A DNA stretch of 64,000 nt. Source: Rouxiella badensis (GTDB taxonomy: Bacteria > Pseudomonadota > Gammaproteobacteria > Enterobacterales > Enterobacteriaceae). Below the pieces are notes generated by a model. The model was not told the origin of the DNA and searched no databases. It was given only the letters and a program-made list of their open reading frames with translations. The stretch's first letter is position 1; every line of letters begins with the position of its first letter. The DNA lies in contig CP114060.1 of the NCBI GenBank assembly GCA_026967495.1, positions 558,001 to 622,000 of the forward strand. Direction: 5' to 3'. Positions 18,438 through 27,840 of this stretch are shown here, one piece after another. The position numbers and the translations under genes were made by a program.

Positions 18438-19385
18438 ATGAGCAAGCTGAGCGGTATCGAAATATTTGTGCAGGTCGCTGAGACGCGAAGCTTCTCTGAA
18501 ACCGCCAAACAGCTGGGCGTTTCCTCTTCGGCGGTGGGTAAAAGCATTGCTCGCCTCGAGTCACGTCTTTCAGCACAGCTGTTTTATCGCAGCACCCGTA
18601 GTATGACCTTGACCACCGAGGGCGCACAGTACCTCGAACGCTGCCGCCGCATTCTGGCCGAGGTTGAAAGCGCGGAGCTTGAACTGATGGAAAGCCACCT
18701 TGCGCCGCAGGGTCAACTGAAAATCAGCCTGCCGTTTGTCGACGTCATCGTGCTGCCGCTGGTCGGCGGATTTATGCAGCGTTATCCGCAGATTACGCTC
18801 GATATCGATATGACCGACCGCATGGTCGATATCATCGAAGAGGGTTTTGACGCGGTTATCCGTACCGGTACTCCGGTAGATTCACGGCTCAAGTCGCGCT
18901 TTCTCGGCGGCTATCAGCGTGTCATCGTAGCTTCGCCGGACTATCTTGCCCAGCGCGGAACCCCGCGCCATACGTCAGATTTGGCGCAGCATGCCTGCCT
19001 GCTGCATAAATACCCCAGCACCGGACGCATCGAGCAGTGGACCGGCGTGCCTGACGCCTCGGAGCTGCCCGCCGCGATGGTATGCAACACCAACCGGGTC
19101 ATTATCGACGCCACGTTGAAAGGTTTGGGAATAGCCTGTCTGCCGGAATACCAGGCGCGCAGCCTCTTGCAGGAGGGGAAATTGACGCAGGTTCTGCCTC
19201 ACCTGCCCGCGGCCGAAAATGGTTACTGGGCTCTGTGGCCGGTGAGTAAACACGTCACCCCCAAATTACGGGCATTTATCGACTATCTGGCGGCGTATTT
19301 CGCCGAAAACCCGCTAAACGCGCAGCCTGGAGTGGCGATTCAGGGCGTATCCGAAAATTGCTCTACCGGTCTGCCGATGGAGTAA
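18438..19385 (+). CDS. LysR-family transcriptional regulator
   Basis: 315 residues with an N-terminal winged helix-turn-helix (MSKLSGIEIFVQVAETRSFS, then QLGVSSSAVGKSIARLESRL) and a LysR substrate-binding domain of the type II fold. The end, after LAAYFAENP, carries a 25-residue tail that is not typical. It is divergent from the MFS transporter gene, the usual layout of a regulator with its efflux target. The inducer is unknown. The gene is read without interruption and includes one of the few intact GGGCTC sites (19228). Confidence 0.85.
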   Translation: MSKLSGIEIFVQVAETRSFSETAKQLGVSSSAVGKSIARLESRLSAQLFYRSTRSMTLTTEGAQYLERCRRILAEVESAELELMESHLAPQGQLKISLPFVDVIVLPLVGGFMQRYPQITLDIDMTDRMVDIIEEGFDAVIRTGTPVDSRLKSRFLGGYQRVIVASPDYLAQRGTPRHTSDLAQHACLLHKYPSTGRIEQWTGVPDASELPAAMVCNTNRVIIDATLKGLGIACLPEYQARSLLQEGKLTQVLPHLPAAENGYWALWPVSKHVTPKLRAFIDYLAAYFAENPLNAQPGVAIQGVSENCSTGLPME

Positions 19386-19421
19386 ACTTAAGAGAAGAAA
19401 TAACCTGCAGGAGTATCGACC

Positions 19422-19739
19422 ATGAAAGGCTTTCATCAAGTTCTGAGCGCTCTGTTACTGTCGGCGATGACCACGGGCGCGCTCGCCGCCGTCACCCAGA
19501 CGCCTATCGAAAGGCAACAACAGTTGCTGAATAATCCTGCCCAGCAGAGGATGCAGCAGCAGATGTTGAATAATCAGCAGCTGCACCAACGTCAGCTTGA
19601 GCAGGATCAGATGTTCACCCAGCAGCAACAACAGCTGCAGCTGCGCTCCCAGACGCTAAACGATCAGCAGCGTTTGCAGCAAAGCCAGATAAATAATAAT
19701 CAACAGCGGCTACAGCAGAAACTGAATCAGACCCCATAG
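19422..19739 (+). CDS. yhhA: Small secreted Gln-rich protein, YhhA/DUF2756 type
   Basis: 105 residues. A signal peptide with cleavage near GALA-AV is followed by a chain very rich in Gln, Asn and Leu (for example QQQQLQLRSQTLNDQQRLQQ), probably a periplasmic helix or coil. E. coli YhhA (146 residues) is similarly Gln-rich and lies next to ugpQ, as here; this copy lacks its C-terminal Pro-rich part. Function is unknown. A good ribosome site (GCAGGAG) precedes the ATG. Assignment rests on composition and position more than on sequence identity. Confidence 0.65.
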   Translation: MKGFHQVLSALLLSAMTTGALAAVTQTPIERQQQLLNNPAQQRMQQQMLNNQQLHQRQLEQDQMFTQQQQQLQLRSQTLNDQQRLQQSQINNNQQRLQQKLNQTP

Positions 19740-19764
19740 CCCTTGGCGCAAATCTAAAGCAATT

Positions 19765-19818
19765 AACAAGTCCCCTGATGTTAAATTTGACACTCAATTT
19801 GATACCAAGGGACTTGTT
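19765..19818. repeat. 54-base inverted repeat between yhhA and ugpQ
   Basis: AACAAGTCCC (19765-19774) is the exact complement of GGGACTTGTT (19809-19818), and the loop contains a second near-palindrome (AAATTTGA with TCAATTT). It separates two convergent genes and has no T run. It could be a factor-dependent terminator, or a copy of a dispersed palindromic repeat; only one copy is seen here. Confidence 0.6.
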
Positions 19819-19834
19819 CACCCACTAAATAGAC

Positions 19835-20575
19835 TTAACTGCCAAAGTCCGGACCGATGAGGTCGATGCGGTCGGTACAGATGCAATCCACTCCCCAGCC
19901 GAGCAGCAGACATGCTCTTTCAGGGCTGTTGACGGTGTAAACCAGAATACGCAGACCGGCCTGTTTTAGGCTCTGAACACGTTCTTCAGTCAACTCTTTG
20001 TGGTTGATATGCAATGAGACACAGCCCAGGCGGGTGGTCAACGCCTGCCAGTTTTCGTCCCACTTGTCTAACAGCAAACCGCGCGGCAGTTCTGGTACGG
20101 CTGCCTGTGCGGCTTCGAGCGAAGGCACATCGAACGAGGAAAGCAGAGGTTGAACCGCCTGCCCATGCCAAAGCTCGCGTGCCGCCTGTGCCACCTTCTC
20201 TCCGGTCTCATACGCCAGGCCGGTCGTGCCCTTAATCTCGATATTTGCCATCATGCCGTATTTGGCACAGCGGGCCGCCACCTCAGACAACAGCGGCAAT
20301 TTCTCGCCGCTAAAGTGGGTGCTATACCAGCTACCGGCATCAAGCTGCACCAGCTTGTCCCAGGCTAACTCCCCGCCACGCCCCAGCCATTGCTGGTTCG
20401 GTTTAGCGTGTCGTCATGCAGCAGAAAGATTTCCCCCCTGCGCCAGCTTGACGTCGAACTCAATCATGCGGTGACCAAGGCGCGCGCCAGTATCAATTGC
20501 AGCAAGGGTATTTTCAGGCGCCAATGAACCGCCGCCGCGATGGGCCACGATCTTTGGATAAGGCCATACTGTCAT
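19835..20575 (-). CDS. ugpQ: UgpQ, cytoplasmic glycerophosphodiester phosphodiesterase (two indels)
   Basis: The intact product would be about 246 residues (E. coli 247). Codons from 20575 read MTVWPYPKIVAHRGGGSLAP and RMIEFDVKLAQ, with catalytic HRGG and EFDV. The frame shifts in a C6 run (20433-20438), then gives FLLHDDTLNRTSNGWGVAG. It shifts back in a C4 run (20371-20374) and continues ELAWDKLVQLDAGSWYS to the end. Removing one base from the first run and adding one to the second restores the gene. UgpQ releases glycerol-3-phosphate from glycerophosphodiesters taken up by the Ugp transporter. It is last in ugpBAECQ, two bases after ugpC. Confidence 0.88.
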
Positions 20576-20577
20576 GT

Positions 20578-21652
20578 TCACTCCATCCGTAATCCGCTTT
20601 TCGAATCAAAAAAGTGTAGCGCGTGCGCGGGCAAAACCAAACGTAATTGCGTACCGGCCGACGGACAATGTTCATGCGAAAGTCTCACCACCACGCCGCT
20701 GCCCGCCCATACGCCATGTGCCAGATTATCTGCGCCCAGAAGCTCAAGGTTTTTAAGCTCCATCGGAATGCCGTGCTGCGGGTCTTCCGTCAGCTGAATA
20801 TGCTCCGGTCGCACGCCGACGGTCAACTCACGGCCGCCCCATTCCGGTCGCGCCTTCGGCAGCGGCAGCTCGTAGCCGCCCTCCATCACCAGCGAAGTTC
20901 CGTCAGTAGTCAACTGCCCCGGTAATAGGTTCATCGCCGGAGAACCGATAAAACTGGCCACAAACAGGCTCGCCGGACGTTGATACACCTCGGACGGCGT
21001 CCCGATTTGCTCGGCAATACCTTTGTTCATCACGATAACGCGTTCGGCCAGGGTCATGGCCTCCACCTGATCGTGCGTCACGTAAAGGCTCGTGGTGCGC
21101 AGGCGGCGATGCAGCTGCTGTAGCTCGAGACGCATCTGTACGCGCAGCTTGGCGTCGAGGTTCGACAGCGGTTCATCAAACAGGAAAACGGCAGGTTCAC
21201 GCACGATGGCACGGCCCATTGCCACACGCTGACGTTGTCCGCCGGAAAGCTCGCGCGGTTTGCGTTTTAGCAGCGGACCGAGGCTCGAGAATGCGCGCTG
21301 CCTCTTCCACCCGTGCCTGAATCTGCGCCTTGCCGAAGCCGCGAATCTTGAGGCCGTAAGCCATGTTGTCGTACACGCTCATGTGTGGATACAGCGCATA
21401 ATTCTGGAACACCATCGCGATGCCGCGATCTTTCGGCTCGAGGTTGGTGACGCGGACGTCGTCGATATAAATATCGCCGCTGGTGGTGCGTTCAAGCCCG
21501 GCGACCATGCGTAGAAGGGTTGATTTTCCGCAACCCGACGGGCCGACCATGACAATGAATTCGCCGTCGGCGACGTCCAGATCGATAGTTTTAATAATCT
21601 GATTCTGCCCGTCATAGGACTTGGTCACTGCCTGTAATTTTAAGTTTGCCAT
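20578..21652 (-). CDS. ugpC: UgpC, ATPase of the sn-glycerol-3-phosphate ABC transporter (one indel)
   Basis: About 357 residues. Walker A GPSGCGKST and the Q-loop in MVFQNYALYPHM lie in the first frame; after EEAARILE the frame shifts. The signature GRAIVREP and Walker B FLFDEPLSNLDAKLR follow in the second frame, together with the TOBE-type C-terminal domain. Deleting one base at 21280-21286, which returns GAGGCTC to GAGCTC, restores RILELGPLLKRKPRELSGGQ as in E. coli. UgpC energises uptake of glycerol-3-phosphate and its diesters and is inhibited by internal phosphate in E. coli. Confidence 0.92.
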
Positions 21653-21658
21653 AGTTAA

Positions 21659-22502
21659 TTACTTCTCACTGTCTACCAGACCGCGCACAAACCAGCGCTG
21701 CATCAGGAGCACCACCGCAAGGGGTGGCAATAACGTCAGGATCATCGCGGCCATCACCTGATTCCACTGTGTCGAGCCGTCTCCCGAGGAGATCATGCTT
21801 TTGATTCCTGCCACCGCCGTGCCCATTGAGGCATCGCTGGTGATAAGGATCGGCCACAGGTATTGGTTCCAGCCGTAGATAAAGGTGATAACAAACAGCG
21901 CTGCCAGGTTGGTTTTCGACAACGGCAGGACGATGTCCCAGAAAAATCGCATCGCGCCTGCACCGTCAATTCGCGCGGCCTCGAGCAGCTCGTCCGGCAG
22001 CGTCATAAAGAACTGGCGGAACAGGAAGGTTGCGGTTGCCGAGGCCATCAGCGGCAGGGTCAGGCCGGTGTAACTGTCGAGCATATGCAGGTTGGCTATC
22101 ACCTGCACGGTCGGGAAGATACGGACCTCAACCGGCAACATCAGCGTCATGAAAATCAGCCAGAAGAACAGGTTACGCAGCGGAAAACGGAAATACACGA
22201 TGGCATAGGCCGACAGCATCGAAATGGAAATTTTGCCGACGGTAATCGCCATCGCCATGATGAAACTGTTCAACAGCAGCGGGCCAAACGCCGGACTGCT
22301 TCCCCCGCGCCCTGCGTCCAGATGGTGCGGATGTTTTCAAAAAATGCCCGCCCGGCACCAGACTCATCGGCACGGTAAAGATTTGCTTGTTGTCCAGCGT
22401 CGCGGCGACAAAGGCGACATACAGCGGAAACAGCACCAGCAGCACGCCAATAATCAGCACCACGTGACAGAAAATATCGAGGCCTCTTCTGTTCTCGATC
22501 AT
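21659..22502 (-). CDS. ugpE: UgpE, glycerol-3-phosphate ABC transporter permease (two indels)
   Basis: After correction the product is 281 residues, exactly the E. coli length. It starts MIENRRGLDIFCHVVLIIGV and shifts frame at an A6 run (22339-22344) after VPGGHF. It then reads ENIRTIWTQGAG in a second frame, shifts again at a C5 run (22302-22306) and continues LLNSFIMAMAITVGK to VRGLVDSEK. The EAA loop that contacts UgpC is in DELLEAARIDGAGAMRFFWDIVLPL. One extra base in each run restores the frame. The start overlaps the end of ugpA by four bases. Confidence 0.9.
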
Positions 22503-23386
22503 TGGTAACGCACCTTACGCTCGACAAAGCGGAACTGAATAAATGTCAGGGCAACCACCATCACCATCAGTACCACCGACTGCGCGGCGGAGCTTGAGAG
22601 GTCAAGACCGGTGAATCCTTCGCGATATACTTTGTAGATAAGCGTCGTTGTGGCTTGCACCGGACCACCCTGCGTGGCGGCGTCGATAACCGGGAAGGTA
22701 TCGAAGAAGGCGTATACCAGATTAACCACCAGCAGGAAGAAGCTGACCGGCGAAATTAACGGCAACACCAGATTAAAGAAACGACGTATTGGACCGGCAC
22801 CGTCAATCGCCGCGGCCTCGACCAACGAACGCGGTATTGACTGTAGCGCCGCCAGGAAGAACAGGAAGTTGTAGCTCACCTGCTGCCAAATGGACGCCAG
22901 TACCACGAGGAACATCGCCTGCCCGCTGTTCTGCGCGTGATTCCAGTTATAGCCGAGCGTGCCTAGGAAATGGGTGATCAACCCTAACCCCGGGCTAAAC
23001 AAGAACATCCACAGTACGGCGGCCACGGCGGGCGCAACGGCGTAAGGCAAAATAAGCAACGTTTGATACAGACGGCTGCCGCGAATAACGTGGTCAACCA
23101 TGGCTGCCAGCAGCAGCGAAATCGCCAGCCCGAAGAACGCCACCATAAAGCTGAACTTCAGCGTGGTGTAAAACGAGGCAAGATAGTAAGGATCCTGGAA
23201 CAGCTGCTGAAAGTTGGTCAGACCGGCAAACTCGCTGGAGATACCGAAAGGATCCATGGTTTGCACCGAATACCACAGTGCCTGACCGGCGGGCCACAGG
23301 AAAAAGATCGCCGTAATCAATAACTGAGGCAGAACCAGCGCATAGGGCAGCCAGCTACAGCCAAACCCGGGACGGTGTGAACTCAT
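22499..23386 (-). CDS. ugpA: UgpA, glycerol-3-phosphate ABC transporter permease
   Basis: 295 residues, the same as E. coli UgpA, with six membrane segments and the ABC-interaction loop RSLVEAAAIDGAGPIRRFFN. It pairs with UgpE to form the channel. It is read without interruption. It lies 115 bases downstream of ugpB, behind a hairpin, and overlaps ugpE. Confidence 0.96.
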   Translation of the reverse strand: MSSHRPGFGCSWLPYALVLPQLLITAIFFLWPAGQALWYSVQTMDPFGISSEFAGLTNFQQLFQDPYYLASFYTTLKFSFMVAFFGLAISLLLAAMVDHVIRGSRLYQTLLILPYAVAPAVAAVLWMFLFSPGLGLITHFLGTLGYNWNHAQNSGQAMFLVVLASIWQQVSYNFLFFLAALQSIPRSLVEAAAIDGAGPIRRFFNLVLPLISPVSFFLLVVNLVYAFFDTFPVIDAATQGGPVQATTTLIYKVYREGFTGLDLSSSAAQSVVLMVMVVALTFIQFRFVERKVRYQ

Positions 23387-23454
23387 ATGAATGACTCATC
23401 GAAATATAAGGCGGAGAACAGAAGACAAACGGCTGCGAACGTCGCCAAAAACAG

Positions 23455-23485
23455 GGGCAGAGTGTCAGAATGGCGCACTCTGCCC
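23455..23485 (-). other. Intercistronic hairpin ugpB-ugpA
   Basis: GGGCAGAGTG (23455-23464) pairs perfectly with CACTCTGCCC (23476-23485). On the minus strand it is followed by CTGTTTTTGG. It lies 16 bases after the ugpB stop, where a hairpin can protect the binding-protein message or partly terminate transcription and so favour UgpB over the membrane subunits. Confidence 0.7.
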
Positions 23486-23501
23486 GGTTAAAAGACGTTC
23501 G

Positions 23502-24818
23502 TTATTGCTTCACAGAGGCTTCAAAACGACGCAGCAGCAGATTGCCGCGCTGAACGGACTCATCCAACGCCTGCTTAGCCGTTTTCTGACCGCTCCACAC
23601 GCCTTCCAGCTCTTCATCCACGATGGTACGAATCTGTGGCATGTTGCCCAAACGCAGGCCTTTGGTGAACGGCAACGGTGGTTTGTTCATCATTTGACGC
23701 GTTGCCACGTCGGAGCCTGGGTTCTTATCATAGAAGCCCTGCTGTTTGGTCAGCTCGTAGGCCGCCGTCGTGACCGGCAAATAACCGGTTTTCTGGTGCC
23801 ATTCGGCGGCGATCGCCGGTGTTGTCAGGAATTGCAGGAATTCAGCCACGCCCTTGTAGGTCGCCGCATCTTTGCCTTTCATGACCCACAGGCTTGCGCC
23901 ACCAATGATGGCATTTTGCGGTGCGCCTTTCACATCGGCGTCGTACGGCATCATACCTACACCATAGTTGAATTTGGCATACTGACGAATGTCAGCCAGT
24001 GAACCGGAAGACGCAGTCGTCATTCCACAGTCGCCGTTATAGAACTTGGCGGTAGACTCGTCCTGGCGACCGAAATAGGTAAACTCACCTTTTTTATTCA
24101 TGTCTTCAAGGAACTGGATGTGTTTGATTTGTTCCGGCTTGTTGAATTCCAGAACCGCATCGGTGCCGTCGAAACCGTTATTCTTGGTTGCTACCGGCAG
24201 GCCGTGCCAGGCACTGAAGTTTTCAATCTGGATCCAGCCCTGCCAGCCGCTGGCGTAGCCACACTTCATCCCGGCCTCTTTCAGCTTGGCGGTGTCCTGC
24301 TCTAGCTCCTGCCAGGTTTTTGGCGGCTGGTCGGGATTAAGACCGGCCTTCTTGAAGGCATCTTTGTTGTAGTACAGCACCGGCGTGGAGCTGTTGAACG
24401 GCTGCGAAAGCAGGCGTCCCTGAGAATCAGAGTAGTAACCGGAAACCGTCGGCACGAACTGGGAGACGTCTTCTTTCAGACCCGCGTCTGCAAAGACCTG
24501 GTAAACCGGTTTGATGGCCTTGCTCGCCATCATGGTCGCCGTACCTACTTCGTAAACCTGCAAAATCGCCGGGGCATTACCGGTACGGTAAGCCGCGATG
24601 CCAGCAGCCAGGTTCTGGTCGTATTTGCCCTTGTAAACAGGAACAATTTTTACGTCAGGATGCGTCTGGTTAAAACGATCGGCCAGAGAGTTAACTTCTT
24701 TACCTAACTCGCCATCCATTGAGTGCCAGAAAGGGATCTCCGTCACGGCTAGCGCGTTGGCACTGAAAGCCAGCATGAGTGCTGCACCCAGAGCCGATTT
24801 TTTTAAATTGATAAACAT
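23502..24818 (-). CDS. ugpB: UgpB, periplasmic glycerol-3-phosphate-binding protein
   Basis: 438 residues. The signal peptide ends near FSANALA-VTEIPFW, and the mature protein shows the extracellular solute-binding cluster seen in E. coli UgpB (WHSMDGELGKEVNSL, GNAPAILQVYEVGTATM, IGGASLWVMKGKD). It captures glycerol-3-phosphate and glycerophosphodiesters for UgpAEC. It is the first gene of the operon and lies directly behind tandem Pho boxes. No frameshift is present. Confidence 0.96.
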   Translation of the reverse strand: MFINLKKSALGAALMLAFSANALAVTEIPFWHSMDGELGKEVNSLADRFNQTHPDVKIVPVYKGKYDQNLAAGIAAYRTGNAPAILQVYEVGTATMMASKAIKPVYQVFADAGLKEDVSQFVPTVSGYYSDSQGRLLSQPFNSSTPVLYYNKDAFKKAGLNPDQPPKTWQELEQDTAKLKEAGMKCGYASGWQGWIQIENFSAWHGLPVATKNNGFDGTDAVLEFNKPEQIKHIQFLEDMNKKGEFTYFGRQDESTAKFYNGDCGMTTASSGSLADIRQYAKFNYGVGMMPYDADVKGAPQNAIIGGASLWVMKGKDAATYKGVAEFLQFLTTPAIAAEWHQKTGYLPVTTAAYELTKQQGFYDKNPGSDVATRQMMNKPPLPFTKGLRLGNMPQIRTIVDEELEGVWSGQKTAKQALDESVQRGNLLLRRFEASVKQ

Positions 24819-24901
24819 GCCTGTCTCCTGAAAATCTGCTGGTGTTAGAAATTGCAGAGAAATAATGGAAGTTAATAAACTTTTTTATTCGGGAGCTAAC
24901 A

Positions 24902-24953
24902 TGACATGCATAAATGACAGAAAAATAACCAATAAATGACAATAACGTGACAG
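24902..24953 (-). promoter_or_regulatory. Tandem Pho boxes upstream of ugpB
   Basis: On the minus strand TGTCA repeats occur at 24952-24948 and 24941-24937 (11-base period). A third follows at 24919-24915 (22 bases on) and a fourth at 24906-24902. The first pair reads CTGTCAC-GTTA-TTGTCAT, close to the PhoB consensus direct repeat. The site lies 84-135 bases before the ugpB start. It matches the known phosphate-starvation control of ugp in E. coli. Confidence 0.75.
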
Positions 24954-24985
24954 CAGGGTGAAACGAAGATGACGGGAAGATGGCA

Positions 24986-25016
24986 AAAAGAGGCGCATTG
25001 TGTGAACAATGCGCCT
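24986..25016 (-). terminator. Terminator of the aminotransferase gene
   Basis: AGGCGCATTGT pairs with ACAATGCGCCT around a short loop, and CTTTTTGCC follows on the minus strand. It lies 22 bases after the aminotransferase stop codon and just upstream of the ugpB promoter region. Confidence 0.85.
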
Positions 25017-25038
25017 CGATTTACTCTGATTTTATCAC

Positions 25039-26226
25039 TTACAGCGCGCGCTTCAGACGGGCAACGGCCTCGTGCAGCTGCTCTTCAGTGGCGGTCGCGA
25101 AGGAGATACGGAAGGTCGAGTAGTCCGGATTATCGGAGAAGAAGAACTCTCCCGGCACGAACACGACGCCCTGCTCCAGCGTTTTCTTCATCCACTCGGT
25201 GCAGTTACGCGGTTCACGGAAACGGTTCCACAGGAACATGCCGCCTTTCGGATATTCAAAGGTCAACACGTGGCCCAATTCACGTTCCAGCAGCTCGGCC
25301 AGCACGTTATATTTCTGCTTGTAGGCGGCACGGATGGTTTCGATTTGTTTATCCAGACGACCCAGCGCCAGGTAGTTTTCGGCCACGGTCTGCGACAGTG
25401 AGCTGGCGTGCAGATCTGCCGCCTGTTTAATAATCGCGACTTTGTTCAGCAGCCACTGCGGCATAATGACCCAGCCCAGACGCAGGCCGGGTGCCAGAAT
25501 CTTGGAGAACGTCGAGGTATAGATGATGTTGTTGGCATGGCCGTACTGCGTTTTAGAAATCTCGAACAGGGTCGGCAAACGTTCGTCGGTAAAGCGCAGT
25601 TCACCGTAGGGGTCATCTTCAACAATCAGGAACTGATGCTCGGCTGCCAGTTTCACCAGCTGCTCACGGCGTGAAAGGCTCAGCGTTACGCCACTCGGGT
25701 TACCAAATGTTGGCACCAGATACACGCCCTTGATCTTGCGTGTCTTAAGAATCTCTGCCAGCTCGTCGACCTTCATGCCGTCGCCGTCGGAACCCACAGA
25801 CAGCAGATGAGCTTCAGCAAGCTCCAACGTTTGCAATGCCGCCAGATAGGTAGGACGCTCAACCACGAACACGTCTTCAGGATCGACAACCGCACGCATC
25901 ACCAGGTCCAGCGCTTGCTGAGAACCGGCGGTCACAACGATATCTTCGGCGGTCGCCACAATGCCGCGATCTTTGCACAGGTCGGCAATACGTGAGCGCA
26001 GGCCATGGCTGCCTTCGGTCAGACCATACTGGAACGCATGCTCTGGCTGCTCGGTAATCGCAATTTGAGTGGCCTTCGCCAAGCCTTCAAAATCGAATAA
26101 TGCTGAAGAAGGAATGCCTCCCGCCAGCGAAATAACGCCCTCCATCTTGCTGTGCTTCAGCAATTCCCGGATAGCCGAACTCTTGAGCCTGACCATACGG
26201 GCGGCGAGCAAACCTTCTGTGTTCAT
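25039..26226 (-). CDS. PLP-dependent class I/II aminotransferase
   Basis: 395 residues of fold type I. The Schiff-base lysine is Lys242 in STFSKILAPGLRLGW. Asp204 in EDDPYGEL pairs with the PLP ring nitrogen and Asn176 is in TFGNPSG. The closest recognised group is the 2-aminoadipate/MocR-like aminotransferases without the GntR DNA-binding domain. The exact amino donor is not predictable. It stands alone between the ugp and liv operons with its own terminator. Proximity to the branched-chain amino acid transporter may be coincidence. Confidence 0.85.
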   Translation of the reverse strand: MNTEGLLAARMVRLKSSAIRELLKHSKMEGVISLAGGIPSSALFDFEGLAKATQIAITEQPEHAFQYGLTEGSHGLRSRIADLCKDRGIVATAEDIVVTAGSQQALDLVMRAVVDPEDVFVVERPTYLAALQTLELAEAHLLSVGSDGDGMKVDELAEILKTRKIKGVYLVPTFGNPSGVTLSLSRREQLVKLAAEHQFLIVEDDPYGELRFTDERLPTLFEISKTQYGHANNIIYTSTFSKILAPGLRLGWVIMPQWLLNKVAIIKQAADLHASSLSQTVAENYLALGRLDKQIETIRAAYKQKYNVLAELLERELGHVLTFEYPKGGMFLWNRFREPRNCTEWMKKTLEQGVVFVPGEFFFSDNPDYSTFRISFATATEEQLHEAVARLKRAL

Positions 26227-26282
26227 TTAATGTTCCTGAGTGGTGTGCAAAGATTTATAAGAATGTACGCAAAGTTAATTTA

Positions 26283-26322
26283 TAGATAAAAGAAAAACCG
26301 CAAAGCGCTTGCCGTGCGGTTT
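26283..26322 (-). terminator. Terminator of the liv operon
   Basis: AAACCGCA (26295-26302) pairs with TGCGGTTT (26315-26322). On the minus strand the stem runs into TTTCTTTT. It lies 42 bases beyond the livF stop. Confidence 0.8.
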
Positions 26323-26363
26323 ATTAGATTTAACACAGATTTTTATTGAATCAACGATCTTTA

Positions 26364-27065
26364 TCACGCACCGAGATAGGCGGCGCGCACCGCCTCATTG
26401 GCCAACAGGCCTCGGCCGGTATCTTCCAGCACGACATGACCGTTTTCCAGCACGTAGCCCCGGTCCGCCAGCTTCAAGGCCTGATTGGCATTTTGCTCGA
26501 CAAGGAAGATGGTCATCCCCTCTTCACGCAGCTGCTGGATGGTGTCGAAAATCTGCTGAATGATGATAGGCGCGAGGCCGAGCGAGGGTTCGTCGAGCAG
26601 CAGCAGGCGCGGCTGGCTCATCAGTGCCCGCCCAATAGCCAGCATCTGCTGTTCGCCGCCTGACAGGGTTCCCGAGCGCTGTGCACGGCGCTCTTTCAGC
26701 CGTGGAAAAAGCGTAAATACCCGCTCCAGCCGCTGCTGATACTGGTCGCGTGCGGCAAAGAAACCGCCCATCGCCAGATTCTCTTCCACCGTCATGCGTG
26801 AAAAAACCCGTCGCCCTTCCGGCACAATGGCAATATCACCGCGCATGATCCGCGCCGTCGGCCATTGGGTAATATCCTGCCCCTCAAACACAATGGAACC
26901 CTGCGAGGCCCGTGGTTCACCGCATAGCGAACCGAGTAGCGTAGTTTTACCCGCACCGTTTGCGCCAATCAGCGTGACGATTTCCCCGGCGCTGATGTGC
27001 AGGCTCACCTGATGCAACGCCTGGATTTTACCGTAGTGGGTCGAAACCTGATTAAATGACAACAT
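26364..27065 (-). CDS. livF: LivF, branched-chain amino acid ABC transporter ATPase
   Basis: 233 residues. Walker A is GANGAGKTT, the signature LSGGEQQMLAIGRALM and Walker B LLLLDEPSLGLAP. With LivG it energises high-affinity uptake of Leu, Ile and Val through LivHM. It starts three bases after livG ends and is the last gene of the operon. No interruption is seen. Confidence 0.96.
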   Translation of the reverse strand: MLSFNQVSTHYGKIQALHQVSLHISAGEIVTLIGANGAGKTTLLGSLCGEPRASQGSIVFEGQDITQWPTARIMRGDIAIVPEGRRVFSRMTVEENLAMGGFFAARDQYQQRLERVFTLFPRLKERRAQRSGTLSGGEQQMLAIGRALMSQPRLLLLDEPSLGLAPIIIQQIFDTIQQLREEGMTIFLVEQNANQALKLADRGYVLENGHVVLEDTGRGLLANEAVRAAYLGA

Positions 27066-27068
27066 CTC

Positions 27069-27840
27069 TTATCCCTCGCCCAAATACGCACGAATAACGT
27101 CTGGATTGTTGCGGATTTCCTGCGGCGTACCTTGTGCCAGCGGCGTTCCCTGATTCACCACGTAGATGCGGTCTGAAATCCCCATCACCAGTTTCATGTC
27201 GTGTTCAATCAGCAACACCGAAACCTGATGCTGACTCCGCAGTTCGGCGATCAGCTGGTTCAGCGCCTCCGTTTCTCGAGGATTCAGACCCGCAGCGGGC
27301 TTCGTCGAGCATCAGGATCTCTGGGCGAGTCACCATGCAGCGCACGATTTCAAGGCGGCGCTGCTGGCCATAGGCCAGATTCCCCGCCTGCCGGTTGGCT
27401 AAGTCACGCAGACCGACGCGCTCAAGCCAGTCGGCCGCGCGGTCCAGCGCCTCCGCCTCGGCGCGACGAAAGCCAGGGGTTTTCAGGAGGCCCGCGAGGG
27501 CGCCACTTTTGAGGTGCTGATGCTGAGCCACAAGCAGGTTTTCAATCACCGTCATCTCGCGGAATAACCGCACGTGCTGGAAAGTACGCACCACGCCGAG
27601 ACGGGCAATCTTATGCCCCGGCAGGCCTTCAATGTTCCTGTCGCGTAGTTTGATGCTGCCACCGCTTGGGCGATAAAATCCGGTCAGGCAGTTGAATACC
27701 GTGGTTTTACCCGCACCGTTCGGACCAATCAGCGAGACGATTTCTCCCTGATTGAGCTGTAATCCGACGTTGTTAACCGCCAGCAGCCCGCCAAAACGCA
27801 TCGACAGACCTTCAACGTTCAGTAAAGGTTGGGGACTCAT
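27069..27840 (-). CDS. livG: LivG, branched-chain amino acid ABC transporter ATPase (one indel)
   Basis: About 257 residues. The first frame supplies Walker A GPNGAGKTTVFN and the signature region GNLAYGQQRRLEIVRCMVT and stops making sense after LMLDE. The continuing frame reads PAAGLNPRETEALNQL and ends NNPDVIRAYLGEG. Restoring GGGCTTC at 27297-27303 to GGGCTC gives LMLDEPAAGLNP, the expected Walker B. It overlaps livM by four bases and precedes livF. Confidence 0.92.
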
